DNA from: Phycisphaerae bacterium
Lineage (GTDB): Bacteria; Planctomycetota; Phycisphaerae; Sedimentisphaerales; Anaerobacaceae
Assembly (NCBI GenBank): GCA_028714255.1
Contig: JAQTMR010000003.1
Coordinates: forward strand, 112,111 to 176,110
Length of the DNA: 64,000 nt
Reading direction: 5' to 3'
Position numbers and translations under genes: made by a program. The notes under the pieces are model-generated. The model did no database searches. It was not told the DNA's origin and saw nothing but the letters and a program-made list of their open reading frames with translations. Within the stretch, counting starts at the first letter, position 1. The number at the start of each line of letters is the position of its first letter. Positions 32,228 through 41,229 of the stretch are shown here, piece after piece.

Positions 32228-34024
32228 CTAATAACACGCCATCATGTAATAAGCCGTCCATTCTTCTGCTACGTCACAACTGTAAATGCTATATTCTATA
32301 CAGGGAGACTTCTCATACCTGACCATTGGGGACTGTGAGCAGCTTCCGCTCTCGGCAAGTCCGCAACCCCATCGTTCGTAGAACACTCTGTAAACCCCCC
32401 CGCATTCTCCACCCACAAAGTCGCATAGTATTACATTATCTTCTTGACGCAATACGTTGCATTGATAGCCGGATGCCCCATTTATATTGCTAAGTTCTCT
32501 TTCTTCGATTTCAGCAAATCTACCTTCGACGGCATTGTTGGAAATCAAAAGAGCGGTTCCTTCTGTCCAGTCCATTCCAAAAAAGTCGATATTTGTGCGG
32601 CCATAAAATTTTCTGCTGGCCAAATCTATCGTCCAGACATACTTATCATCAATTGCCCCAAGGACAACAAAATGTTTTTTACCTGGGATATGCAGAATTA
32701 CCTGACAACCTTGCAGACTCTTTAACGTTCGGATATCAGTTTTGACGGCCCGGCAGTAAAGACCCAGGCCTTGTGCAAATTGTTTCATTTGATAAAGGGT
32801 TGTGGTTCTATTTGGTTCATCTACCAGTTGAGCAAGCTGCTGGTCCGTGACATTCTTACCAAACTGCGAAGCAACATATTTTAATGTTACCGTTGCACAA
32901 TTTTTGAGTTGCGTGTTTTCAGAATCTGCGTATGTCATTCTCTCAGCTAAAAGCTGGTCTGTATCAACTCTCCGTGAATAGCGATACATCCCCGGCTTGC
33001 TGGGATTTAGAGAAAAGTGTTCTATCAATGCATCAGTCTCATAGTCGACCTCGAAATTATAACTTTCAGGAACAGTTACATCTATGCTGGTAATGTTCCA
33101 TAAATCGCTGGCCAATAGCCTGTTTGACCCAGCCTCGTATTGTTCCAATGAAATAGCAGAGGGAATCCAGTTGCCAGCTACTGATTGGTAGCCAGAGTAG
33201 TGTTTGGAGGTAACGGCATAACCAGGCCTGGTTATTAAGCAGGATGTCACGGCACAATCTTTTTGCGGATCCATTACGAATACCATTTGCGAGCCGTCAT
33301 GATTGTCGAGTGTTAGATGTATTTGTGGTTGGCCATCGATATATTCTTCCACGGCTGATGAGTCTGTGGCGGAAAGGTTCTCATACGTGTAATAGCCATA
33401 TCCCCAGGGAATGAGGCCTGCTGTTAACGGGCCATTGACAACATGTGGGGTACGGCCTGTTGTATCAACGATGGCGTGATTACCGGGCAGAAAATAAGTC
33501 GTGTACTTTTCACCGTCCCACGCGAATATACGTTTAGTGTTCCAGTCCAAGTTGAACTCGTCAGTCATAAAATTATCTTTTAAATTTTTGTCAGGTTTTA
33601 CTGAATCCGTACGTGAATTAACATTTATTTCCCAGTAGAATCTGTCTCCGTCAAACCTTACGACTACTAACGAACTCATCGTATATTCATTGGACAAGTT
33701 GTATCGAACATTAAAAGGCTCAGCATCAAGCCTCATTTTTTGCAGCTCTTCCGCAAGCTCTCTTTTATTGGGGTTGCGCTGGTACAGTTGAACTGCTTTC
33801 CTGATTTGACTATTGACCATATTTGCATCCATCATTTTTGGGGCTCTGTATTCTTCGTGTGTTGCTTCAATTGTACCAGCAGGTATCCAGGTTTTTCTCG
33901 GCTGATTTGTTAGTTTTTGAAAGATTTGTAAAATCTCCCCTCTTTCCATCGACCTGTCCGCAAAAGCAACCCCGCTAATGAACGACAAAAAAACCATAAT
34001 TGATGTAAAAGTTTTTGTTTTCAT
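32228..34024 (-). CDS. Secreted protein with C39-like cysteine peptidase domain
   Basis: 598 residues. There is a signal peptide (MKTKTFTSIMVFLSFISG, ending VAFA) and a long N-terminal region of unknown fold. At about residues 370-480 lies a domain resembling C39 peptidases, with Cys376 in KNCATVTLKYVA, His451 in GKKHFVVLGA and Asp467 in TIDLASRK as a plausible catalytic triad. The C-terminal 95 residues contain nine cysteines, likely disulphide-bonded. C39 enzymes normally sit on ABC transporters and cut double-glycine leaders; here there is no transporter, so substrate and role are open. It precedes a pseudopilin gene. Confidence 0.72.
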   Translation of the reverse strand: MKTKTFTSIMVFLSFISGVAFADRSMERGEILQIFQKLTNQPRKTWIPAGTIEATHEEYRAPKMMDANMVNSQIRKAVQLYQRNPNKRELAEELQKMRLDAEPFNVRYNLSNEYTMSSLVVVRFDGDRFYWEINVNSRTDSVKPDKNLKDNFMTDEFNLDWNTKRIFAWDGEKYTTYFLPGNHAIVDTTGRTPHVVNGPLTAGLIPWGYGYYTYENLSATDSSAVEEYIDGQPQIHLTLDNHDGSQMVFVMDPQKDCAVTSCLITRPGYAVTSKHYSGYQSVAGNWIPSAISLEQYEAGSNRLLASDLWNITSIDVTVPESYNFEVDYETDALIEHFSLNPSKPGMYRYSRRVDTDQLLAERMTYADSENTQLKNCATVTLKYVASQFGKNVTDQQLAQLVDEPNRTTTLYQMKQFAQGLGLYCRAVKTDIRTLKSLQGCQVILHIPGKKHFVVLGAIDDKYVWTIDLASRKFYGRTNIDFFGMDWTEGTALLISNNAVEGRFAEIEERELSNINGASGYQCNVLRQEDNVILCDFVGGECGGVYRVFYERWGCGLAESGSCSQSPMVRYEKSPCIEYSIYSCDVAEEWTAYYMMACY

Positions 34025-34298
34025 AACTGCTTCCTTTCTAATCGTATTAATAAAACTTGTTTAATGACGATGCTATCGTTGATCGGTCAGGCTGCTAAAG
34101 GTCTTTCTATAAATTGTGGCGATTTTAAAGTACAAAATGTGGATTGTTTTCCGTTAAGTTCCTCGAAACGAACTTGCAAATGTAGCTATTTGCGTGGAAT
34201 ACAATACGGTTTATATAGATTAACCCCCTTACTTTGCCACATTGCACAATATGAAATGTGATTTACAGGATATCCAAATCTCACCTAAGAGGGTTTTG
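34025..34298. other. Intergenic region between dockerin and C39 genes
   Basis: 274 bp, AT-rich. On minus, AAAGGAAGC just before 34024 is the ribosome binding site of the C39-like gene. A plus-strand frame at 34064-34261 lacks a ribosome binding site and is not supported. Confidence 0.4.
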
Positions 34299-35156
34299 TT
34301 ATTCGGCCCCTTCAAGCCAGTGGTCGACAAGCAGGCTTAAATCACTAAAATCAATATTGCCATCGGTGTCAAGGTCGGCTTCTTGACACCATCCTGGGTA
34401 GATGCAATCTGTTGCTCCCCAGTATGATGCAAGTACCGTAAAGTCAGTAAAGTCGACTCTTGTATCTTTATTAAAATCGCTTAAACTAAAACTATACACT
34501 GTAGCTTCAAGCCAATAGTTGCAGAAAAGCGCAAAATCTCTAAAATCAATATTGTGGCTGGTATTAAGGTCGGTTCCTTCGCACCAATCTGGCTCGTTAC
34601 AATCGACAGCCAGCCAATATGAAGTAAGTATATAGAGGTCGGCAAAGTCAACTATTGTATCCCCATTGAAGTCGCGTGTACGAACATGATGTAAGGTAAG
34701 AGTATTAACTGGCTCTGTTTCGTTAACATCGTAATTATAAAATAAAATATTGCAATCGCCTATATCCAAGGCGTTATAGTCAAGAATGAACCAGTCACCT
34801 ACGCTTGGCTCTTCACCTCCATAGAACTCAAACCCAATACCTGGATATTCTATTTCCCCTGTATAAGCAAATTCACCTGCAGCAGGCAAACAAGAACCTG
34901 GACATTCAGGCTCGTTACAATCTCTGCCGTATAAATACCCTATATTTGTCATATTTGCTTCTTCTATAACCAGGGCACCACCCCACCAATACTCAGCAAC
35001 ACTCGAACCGACAAGAATTGTCAGCTTGGTTCCAACCATGATGTCTCGACCGTCAAACGGTGTGTGACCATCAGCCTCGCATACTCTTGTCAAAACATCA
35101 CCTGTGACTACTGAGACCATGCTGAAAAATAGTAATAGGAATATTGGTTTTTTCAC
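34299..35156 (-). CDS. Secreted dockerin type I-like protein
   Basis: 285 residues with a signal peptide (KKPIFLLLFFSMVSVVTG). The first 140 residues are a beta-rich domain of unknown family. The C-terminal half holds four calcium-loop segments: DFNGDTIVDFADLYIL, DLNTSHNIDFRDFALF, DFNKDTRVDFTDFTVL and DLDTDGNIDFSDLSLL, arranged as two dockerin-like pairs separated by Cys-Glu/Pro linkers. Planctomycetes have many such proteins, used as surface or complex-assembly anchors. A classical cohesin partner is not in the window. Confidence 0.87.
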   Translation of the reverse strand: MKKPIFLLLFFSMVSVVTGDVLTRVCEADGHTPFDGRDIMVGTKLTILVGSSVAEYWWGGALVIEEANMTNIGYLYGRDCNEPECPGSCLPAAGEFAYTGEIEYPGIGFEFYGGEEPSVGDWFILDYNALDIGDCNILFYNYDVNETEPVNTLTLHHVRTRDFNGDTIVDFADLYILTSYWLAVDCNEPDWCEGTDLNTSHNIDFRDFALFCNYWLEATVYSFSLSDFNKDTRVDFTDFTVLASYWGATDCIYPGWCQEADLDTDGNIDFSDLSLLVDHWLEGAE

Positions 35157-35331
35157 AATTTATCCCCCTACAAAAAGAGGCCATTGCTACATGAAATTAA
35201 AATTCAATCGCCGGTAAAATTACAAAACGGCTAGTTATCATCCATCACCCAACCCCTAAACAACATTTTGTATAAATCCTTCACGTAAGTCAAGGGAATA
35301 AAAATCTAATGCGATGCGCGAGGTACGAACA

Positions 35332-35589
35332 ATGGCTGAAAATAACTCAAAAATCTGGCGATTTAGTCGCAGGGTAAACCTTTCCGTGCTGATTCAACTG
35401 GCGTTCCTGGCATCTTTGATTGTGGGCAGTTGGGTCAATTTGCAGCAACAGCTCTATTTACTGCAGCACGATGTCACCGCATTGCTGCAGAGTCAAAAGA
35501 GCTTCGAGCAGAAGCTCGAATCGCTTCAGGCAAAAAGCGTTTCGTATGAGTATCGTATTCAAGCAATCGAAAAAACTTTAACAAAATAG
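35332..35589 (+). CDS. Small membrane protein with coiled coil, 85 residues
   Basis: ATG 35332 follows GAGGT by eight bases, so it is preferred over the ATG at 35314. The product has a basic N-terminus (MAENNSKIWRFSRRVNLS), one transmembrane helix (about residues 18-37, LIQLAFLASLIVGSWV) and a Gln/Leu-rich coiled coil to the end. The shape is like phage spanin or holin accessory proteins, but I cannot assign a family. Two other small envelope proteins of similar character lie 3 kb downstream (38751 and 39472). Confidence 0.6.
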   Translation: MAENNSKIWRFSRRVNLSVLIQLAFLASLIVGSWVNLQQQLYLLQHDVTALLQSQKSFEQKLESLQAKSVSYEYRIQAIEKTLTK

Positions 35590-35596
35590 GATATAT

Positions 35597-36577
35597 GTGG
35601 AAAGACATTCTGACGAGGGGCTATCTGTTCCAATCAGGTATCAACTTAGTGAGCCTGCTTTTCGGTGTTGTATTATGAGTAACATGCTGCGCAACTTTAT
35701 TCAAAAAGAACTTTGTCCGAACAGCGAATGGAATCTGTCTGATTATATGAGATCTGCATTGGAACATCAGATTGCCCGACTACCAAAGGCTGTGGTTTCA
35801 GAAGATGAGACTCGTTATCCTACCACCCCGGCAGGTATGCGAGCATTCCTGGAGGTTTTCTTCACCAGGCATTATTTTCAAGTTCAAGACAGCTTATTAG
35901 ATTACATGGTTTCAAAGGAGTTCATGGATTCATTGGCTATCGGCAAGTTGCAGATTATTGATGTCGGGTGCGGTCCAGCCGTTGCTTCTTTAGCAATTAC
36001 CGATATGCTTGTTCATGTCCTGGAGTATTTCAGATATGCGGGTGGTTTACCAGGAAACCGTGTCTTAAATATAACATACACGTTAAATGACACATCAGGC
36101 ATATGTCTTGGGACTGGACAACATATGTTAACTGACTACTTCCACATCCACAGGGGCGCCATGAGGATGCGGACTATTTGTACACAAGAGCCTTTTCCTT
36201 CTAACGTGAATCAACTTAGGCGGATAAGAAATAACTGTGGTGCGTACAACATTGCCGTATTTTCTTATATTGCTGTGCCGGCAAGTGAAGAAGAGGGATT
36301 TGGCAGTTTCATTAATGGGATGAGAAGCACCGAAGAACTCTGCGGTACCAACGGGCGAATCCTTCTCCTGCAGGATAAATTTCACACGGCTTTGGTACAA
36401 AAGATAAGCAGGGCTATAGGAGTATCCTCGCGCAAGGCAAATTTAACCCAAGTCATTTATCCGAGAAGAAATACCAATGAGAGCTATACTTATTCGTACT
36501 ATCAATACTTGTATGCCCCCAGAAATAGAGTTGAAGCGGAAAATTATATAGGCAAAAAAATCGTAATGTTTCGCTGA
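35597..36577 (+). CDS. SAM-dependent methyltransferase-like protein
   Basis: 326 residues from GTG 35597; ATG 35675 (MSNMLRNFIQ) is a plausible alternative start. The segment LQIIDVGCGPAVASLAI is a Rossmann SAM-binding motif I. The rest is not close to a family that I know; it resembles small-ribosomal-subunit Rsm22-type methyltransferases in layout only. It lies 7 bp after the small membrane protein and 66 bp before a radical-SAM gene on the same strand. Substrate unknown. Confidence 0.6.
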   Translation: MERHSDEGLSVPIRYQLSEPAFRCCIMSNMLRNFIQKELCPNSEWNLSDYMRSALEHQIARLPKAVVSEDETRYPTTPAGMRAFLEVFFTRHYFQVQDSLLDYMVSKEFMDSLAIGKLQIIDVGCGPAVASLAITDMLVHVLEYFRYAGGLPGNRVLNITYTLNDTSGICLGTGQHMLTDYFHIHRGAMRMRTICTQEPFPSNVNQLRRIRNNCGAYNIAVFSYIAVPASEEEGFGSFINGMRSTEELCGTNGRILLLQDKFHTALVQKISRAIGVSSRKANLTQVIYPRRNTNESYTYSYYQYLYAPRNRVEAENYIGKKIVMFR

Positions 36578-36643
36578 GAACCGGAAAAAGCCTCAGGCAT
36601 TTGTCATTGTCAAGCTATTATAAAAGTTTACAATTACTGCATA

Positions 36644-37606
36644 ATGAAGATATACGAACTCCTTATAAAAAATAGAAAATCGAATGTACTTACGTCTTCG
36701 CAATTGCGCTGCCTTTCAAAAATACCAACAATCAATATAACTTCCGGCTGTATTCACAACTGTATTTACTGTTATGCGAAAGGCTATTCGCAATATCCAG
36801 GAGATGGTAAAGTAATACTTTTTGACAATACCGCGGATAAGCTGAAACAAGAACTTGCCCGAAAACGAAAGAAACCACAAGCTGTCTATTTTTGCCCATC
36901 CTGCGATCCATTTCAACCTGTTTCGGAAATACTTGACCAGACTTACAACGCAATGGAATCATTACTTAGGGCCGACATTGGTGTTCAGTTTGTCACAAAG
37001 GCGATTGTGCCAGCTAACTTTATTAAATTATTTGTCAGATACAGTAATCTTGTATGTGCCCAGGTGGGTCTAACCTGTGTCGATGACGATATTAGAAAAA
37101 TCTTTGAGCCAGGAACTGCAAGTGTTTCAGATAAACTTTTAACGTTGCAAAATCTTATTGAGGTTGGTGTCGCTACTGGAGCCCGTGCTGATCCGCTTAT
37201 CTATGGCGTTATGGACTCTGACAAATCTTTAATCGCTCTATTTTCTGCAATTATCGAAACCGGTGTTACAGAGGTTTCAATAAACTATTTATTCCTCAGG
37301 CCCATCATCAAAGAAAGTATTAAGAAAAACATAAGCGACAAAAAGCTACTGGACAAATTGCTGAAATCTTATGCTAAAGGCGATAAAATCCCCATAGGCG
37401 TGAAGAATTCCCAAGGTGTTGCTTTGCCGAAAGAAATAAGAGAGAAAGCATTTGAGCGAATTAAGAATATGGCATCTGGTTTTGGACTTTCCATTCGCAT
37501 CTGTGGTTGTAAGAATTCAGATATTACAACTGAGTCCTGTAACCTCACAAGGCCTATGAAGATTGCGTTATTTGATTTTACCAGACCACGCAGTTGCATT
37601 TCTTAG
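36644..37606 (+). CDS. Radical SAM protein, COG1533-like
   Basis: 320 residues. The radical-SAM cluster motif CX3CX2C is in SGCIHNCIYCYAKGYSQYP, followed by FCPSCDPFQP, typical of the spore photoproduct lyase-like COG1533 group. A C-terminal set of cysteines (RICGCKNSDITTESC) may hold a second cluster. It is convergent with a second radical-SAM gene, overlapping its end by 29 bp. Substrate unknown; with the methyltransferase upstream it could act on a nucleic acid or a peptide. Confidence 0.82.
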   Translation: MKIYELLIKNRKSNVLTSSQLRCLSKIPTINITSGCIHNCIYCYAKGYSQYPGDGKVILFDNTADKLKQELARKRKKPQAVYFCPSCDPFQPVSEILDQTYNAMESLLRADIGVQFVTKAIVPANFIKLFVRYSNLVCAQVGLTCVDDDIRKIFEPGTASVSDKLLTLQNLIEVGVATGARADPLIYGVMDSDKSLIALFSAIIETGVTEVSINYLFLRPIIKESIKKNISDKKLLDKLLKSYAKGDKIPIGVKNSQGVALPKEIREKAFERIKNMASGFGLSIRICGCKNSDITTESCNLTRPMKIALFDFTRPRSCIS

Positions 37607-38672
37607 GTTCGCAACGCTCTTTAAAAACGTTCCAAACCTCGGGGGATTCTCGGCAAAGGTTGATAGAAACTTTTCTATCAAAGCTGCGAATGGTATCGAT
37701 AAGAAAAGAGTAAAACTCGATGCGTCGGTTGGTCGGGTAACGAAGCTTGCTATCCGAAGCACCTCTGACAAAGCTGTAATTTGAAAGTTCTTGAGCGCGA
37801 TTGCCATAAGCCTGGGTGGCAAGGCGCAAATGCCCCGGCAGAAGCCTTAACATGCCAAGCGTGATGTTCTCAGGTGAGGTGACGGTCAGCGCTTTACGAA
37901 TTAAATCGGCGTATCCGGCTTGCCAGTCCGGGTACAGAATACCGGGGTCTATGCGAAAGCGAATTCGCCAGCCGTGTTCCTGACATAGTTTAGCTGCTTC
38001 GATGCGTTCATCAAGACTAGCTGCGCCTAATTCATACTGCTCGATTACATATTGAGGATTGAGGCTCCACGAAACGATTGTATGTTCGTTTGGCTCAAGA
38101 GACAGCAGATTGTAAATGTTGTTACTTTTGGTCAGTAGCATTAAATAGGCATTGGAAAGGCCGGAGAAAAATGGAGCTAACATTGTTGTGAGATTGGTTA
38201 TGTGGTCGAGAGCAAGACTATCGAGCATTTCGCCCATATTGAAGCTGATTATGCGAAGAGAGCTGGATAATGTCTTTCGTATCTGTTTGAACATGGTGTC
38301 GTAATTGATGTTAATCTTGATGAACGGAGAAAACTTGCGATAAACATACGCCAGATAACAATACGTACAGTAGTAAGGACAGCCATTTGATGCGGGAACC
38401 AATTTATAATAAGGACAACAACGAACATTCGAACCGAGCTGACCATCGAAATGCCCTACGAAAGATGAAGTTTCGCCTATCATTAAAATTCTTTTTCCTG
38501 CCAGAAGGGCTTTAGCTGGAGACATATCCAAGAAATGGGGTTTACGTTGATGTTTTATCACCTGGACATCCGCCTCTGGAAACATTTTCACGATTCGCCG
38601 GGCTTCAGGATATTCCGAAACCTTCTGCCACAACAATATAGTTTTGGGCTTGAACTTTCTTGCGGTATCCAC
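37578..38672 (-). CDS. Spore photoproduct lyase family radical SAM protein
   Basis: 364 residues. The CX3CX2C motif is NGCPYYCTYCYLAYVY. The surrounding segments (MIGETSSFVGHFDGQLG, PASNGCPYYCTYCYL, FNMGEMLDSLALD, IRFRIDPGILYP) follow the SPL-family pattern. True SplB repairs the spore photoproduct in endospores; this organism is not expected to sporulate, so another substrate or general UV-lesion repair is likely. The C-terminal CEPKKCNCVVW is cysteine-rich, as in neighbouring family members. It overlaps the plus-strand radical-SAM gene by 29 bp. Confidence 0.85.
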   Translation of the reverse strand: MDTARKFKPKTILLWQKVSEYPEARRIVKMFPEADVQVIKHQRKPHFLDMSPAKALLAGKRILMIGETSSFVGHFDGQLGSNVRCCPYYKLVPASNGCPYYCTYCYLAYVYRKFSPFIKININYDTMFKQIRKTLSSSLRIISFNMGEMLDSLALDHITNLTTMLAPFFSGLSNAYLMLLTKSNNIYNLLSLEPNEHTIVSWSLNPQYVIEQYELGAASLDERIEAAKLCQEHGWRIRFRIDPGILYPDWQAGYADLIRKALTVTSPENITLGMLRLLPGHLRLATQAYGNRAQELSNYSFVRGASDSKLRYPTNRRIEFYSFLIDTIRSFDRKVSINLCRESPEVWNVFKERCEPKKCNCVVW

Positions 38673-38750
38673 AGGATAATTTCCGTCACTAAAAACAAAG
38701 CAATATTATAACAGAAAAAATCGAAACATTAAAGCTGAAGGAGAAAAACT

Positions 38751-39353
38751 ATGAAAAATGCGAAAAAACACACGGGTTATTTTTACATTTGCGCACTTGT
38801 CGTTTTTGTACTTGGCTGCGGCGGCTGTGAAAGTCTGCGTCTTGCGCCGAGCGAAACGCAGAAGCAAAATGCCTGGCTGCATAATCGAACGACGGCGATA
38901 GCCATTGAAACCGCCAAAAGCGAAAATTCCTCGCAGCAGCTTCAGGCATTGGCGAAACTTTCCGAGCTGCAGAGCAGGTCGTTTGTATCTTACACGGGTC
39001 TGCCGAAAGAGTTTCCGCAGGCAGAGACAGCCGAGGACGTACTCGGCCAATCGAATCAGCTGCTTGCCAAGATAGCTTTGAGTGAATCTGCCGAAAGGCC
39101 CGATGCGTGGCAGTTGGCTGACTCTGCACTCGAACTGGCTATCGGCATTTCCGCTCTTTTAGGCGGCGTGTATGGGACGAGAGCGTTGAGATTCTTGAAG
39201 GACGCTCAGACAAAATCGAAGGCCTTGAAGGAAATTATCGAAGGCAATGAGCTATTCAAAAAGCAGAATGTATCTTCCGCAGCAGCCTTCAAACAGGCCC
39301 AACAGAACCAGTCGCCGGAGACCCGGCAAATCGTAGCTGAAATAAAGGCATGA
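38751..39353 (+). CDS. Hypothetical lipoprotein, 200 residues
   Basis: The N-terminus has a lipobox (VFVLGCGGC), so it is likely a lipid-anchored periplasmic or outer-membrane protein. Residues 40-110 are helical and Gln/Ala/Glu-rich; there is a short hydrophobic segment at about residues 128-146 (LELAIGISALLGGVYG). AAGGAG is a strong ribosome binding site. I know no family. The next gene encodes a small membrane protein with CxxC pairs. Confidence 0.75.
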   Translation: MKNAKKHTGYFYICALVVFVLGCGGCESLRLAPSETQKQNAWLHNRTTAIAIETAKSENSSQQLQALAKLSELQSRSFVSYTGLPKEFPQAETAEDVLGQSNQLLAKIALSESAERPDAWQLADSALELAIGISALLGGVYGTRALRFLKDAQTKSKALKEIIEGNELFKKQNVSSAAAFKQAQQNQSPETRQIVAEIKA

Positions 39354-39471
39354 AAAACAACTACTAAATTGCTGCGGAGTTGCAATTGGCGGTACAGTTT
39401 ATACAATAGCCCTCGACAGATGACGAATCTTAAGTTTGATATTACTTCCAGACTGCTGTGAAAGGGAAACG

Positions 39472-39837
39472 ATGAAACTGAACCTCAAACGCTATGGGCT
39501 TTATCTTCTTAGGTGGCAGCTAAGCACGCCTATACTTGCTGCGACACTGGTAGTGCTGGCTTCACTGGGGAAATTGTCCGCGACTATCATAGCGAATCTC
39601 ATCGGCGGACTGATATTCTTCTGGGTGGATAGATTCATTTTCACATCCCGTCTGTTAGAAGCTCAATGGCAGGTAAAGGAAAACGTTATCTGCTGCGATT
39701 GCCAAACAGCGGCACGCGGCTACCGTCTGGTCAAGACCGGAAACTATGACAGGACAGATGCTGTTCCGCAGTTTAGATGTGAGGCCTGCTCGCAGAAAAA
39801 GACCGAACAATTAAAGCAGGCAGGCGTTGTTATATGA
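39472..39837 (+). CDS. Small membrane protein with C-terminal CxxC pairs
   Basis: 121 residues from ATG 39472 (AAGGGAAAC upstream). Two hydrophobic helices at about residues 14-54 are followed by a soluble tail with CCDC and CEAC pairs that could bind zinc. I do not recognise the family. It lies between the lipoprotein and the DUF503 gene on the same strand. Confidence 0.7.
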   Translation: MKLNLKRYGLYLLRWQLSTPILAATLVVLASLGKLSATIIANLIGGLIFFWVDRFIFTSRLLEAQWQVKENVICCDCQTAARGYRLVKTGNYDRTDAVPQFRCEACSQKKTEQLKQAGVVI

Positions 39838-39871
39838 AGCAGGTCCACAAACTTAAAAAAAATAGAATTAT

Positions 39872-40159
39872 ATGATTGTCGGGGTACTGAAAGCACAACT
39901 GCATCTGCACGGGATAAATTCGCTGAAAGAAAAGCGAAGCATCGTCAAAAGTCTCATCGGCAGGCTCAAGAACAGATTCAATATTTCCATTTCTGAAGTT
40001 GACCATCAGGACGAAAAAAACTCCGCGATTATAGGTATCTCACTGGCTTCAAATGATACGCGTTTTATAAATCAGCAGTTCGACAGCATTATCGACTTTA
40101 TGCGGGGCGACGGCCGATTTTATCTTGGCACAATCGAGCGTGAAACCTTCGGTTCGTAA
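39872..40159 (+). CDS. DUF503 (YlxP-like) protein
   Basis: 95 residues, close to the usual length. The family signature is GINSLKEKRSIVKSLIGRLK, with FNISISEVDHQDEKNSAIIG. In many bacteria ylxP lies between infB and rbfA; here it is away from that cluster. Its biochemical role is unknown; a ferredoxin-like fold and a link to ribosome assembly are suggested by family knowledge. Confidence 0.9.
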   Translation: MIVGVLKAQLHLHGINSLKEKRSIVKSLIGRLKNRFNISISEVDHQDEKNSAIIGISLASNDTRFINQQFDSIIDFMRGDGRFYLGTIERETFGS

Positions 40160-40172
40160 CTTACCGTCTGCA

Positions 40173-41186
40173 TCAAGGCCTGAATATCTTATCGACAATA
40201 AATCTTGCGCCTAAGAATATATCAATCGCTGCCGCTGAGCCGAGAACGGCCCAGCGCATCCAATAGACGCGCAGCTTCGCACGAGCTATAAAAAATATGA
40301 CTGCAAGCGCAACTGTGCCGGCTAAATACATTTTCGCGTCAGTCAGGAAAAGATTCGCGTACTTATCACCCAGACCGATGAATATTTGAAAGTATTTTGT
40401 CGCCTGCAACAGTGTCATGATAGCAAGGCCGGCCATAAAGGCGATACTTATTAATATCCATTTCCCATCGGCAATACCTGCCGAGCAAAATCCCTGCAAA
40501 CCTGCGCCGATAATTATCGAACAGCATAACACAGAAAAGCTGAGCCAGATAATCGGGCTTACGCCAAGCACCGGCGGAGACGACGCGAGGATTACTCCGA
40601 GGCAGAAGATTGTCAGTACGCTGAACCGCCGGGCGACAAAAGCCATCGCAAACCCCATCACAAGCGCAGCTATGGGGACATGGTAGAACCCGACCAAAGT
40701 TATCTCCTGGTCGGCCGCGACAAGCGGAACCATCATACCCATCAGGTCTGCTAAATGCAGCCTGGTCTGCACCGGAACCGCGAAAAGCCGATAATGAGAA
40801 GACGCACTAAAAAAAAGAAGTATCGCCCAAAATGGCAAAGTCGAAAGCGGTATTCTCAACCACTGCCACCTGCCTTTTGGCCCGAACGCCGCCGGCAAAA
40901 ACAGCCAGGGCATCATCGCCGCCAAAAAACCCGCTGTCGGATGGTAGCCGGTCAATCCGAGCAAAAAAGGCCCGAAGCCGTATATTGCCCCGGCTAATAA
41001 CGAACCCGGCAGGCTCGGTACCCATCGTCTGCTCAGCACAAAACAGCCTAAAGAGGCCAGGCAAACATTGGCAATGATAAGGTATTGCAGTTTGTTGAAG
41101 GTCTTGAAATACGGCTGATACAGATAGACAGCAAAGGCAAGATAAACAATCACCGCCGCGGAAAATTTACCAAAGGTTTTGCTCAT
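40173..41186 (-). CDS. Polytopic membrane protein of unknown function
   Basis: 337 residues with about nine predicted transmembrane helices (for example VIVYLAFAVYLYQPYF, LIIANVCLASLGCFVL, IALVMGFAMAFVA-like and TVALAVIFFIARAKL). There are no soluble domains or catalytic motifs that I recognise. The general layout resembles the N-terminal membrane half of planctomycete glycosyltransferase-like or YfhO-type proteins, but this is weak. It is followed on the minus strand by nothing close, and preceded 44 bp away by the PurF-like gene. Confidence 0.7.
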   Translation of the reverse strand: MSKTFGKFSAAVIVYLAFAVYLYQPYFKTFNKLQYLIIANVCLASLGCFVLSRRWVPSLPGSLLAGAIYGFGPFLLGLTGYHPTAGFLAAMMPWLFLPAAFGPKGRWQWLRIPLSTLPFWAILLFFSASSHYRLFAVPVQTRLHLADLMGMMVPLVAADQEITLVGFYHVPIAALVMGFAMAFVARRFSVLTIFCLGVILASSPPVLGVSPIIWLSFSVLCCSIIIGAGLQGFCSAGIADGKWILISIAFMAGLAIMTLLQATKYFQIFIGLGDKYANLFLTDAKMYLAGTVALAVIFFIARAKLRVYWMRWAVLGSAAAIDIFLGARFIVDKIFRP

Positions 41187-41229
41187 CCATTATTTCCGTG
41201 AAAAGGAAAATTCATATTTTATAGTTTTT

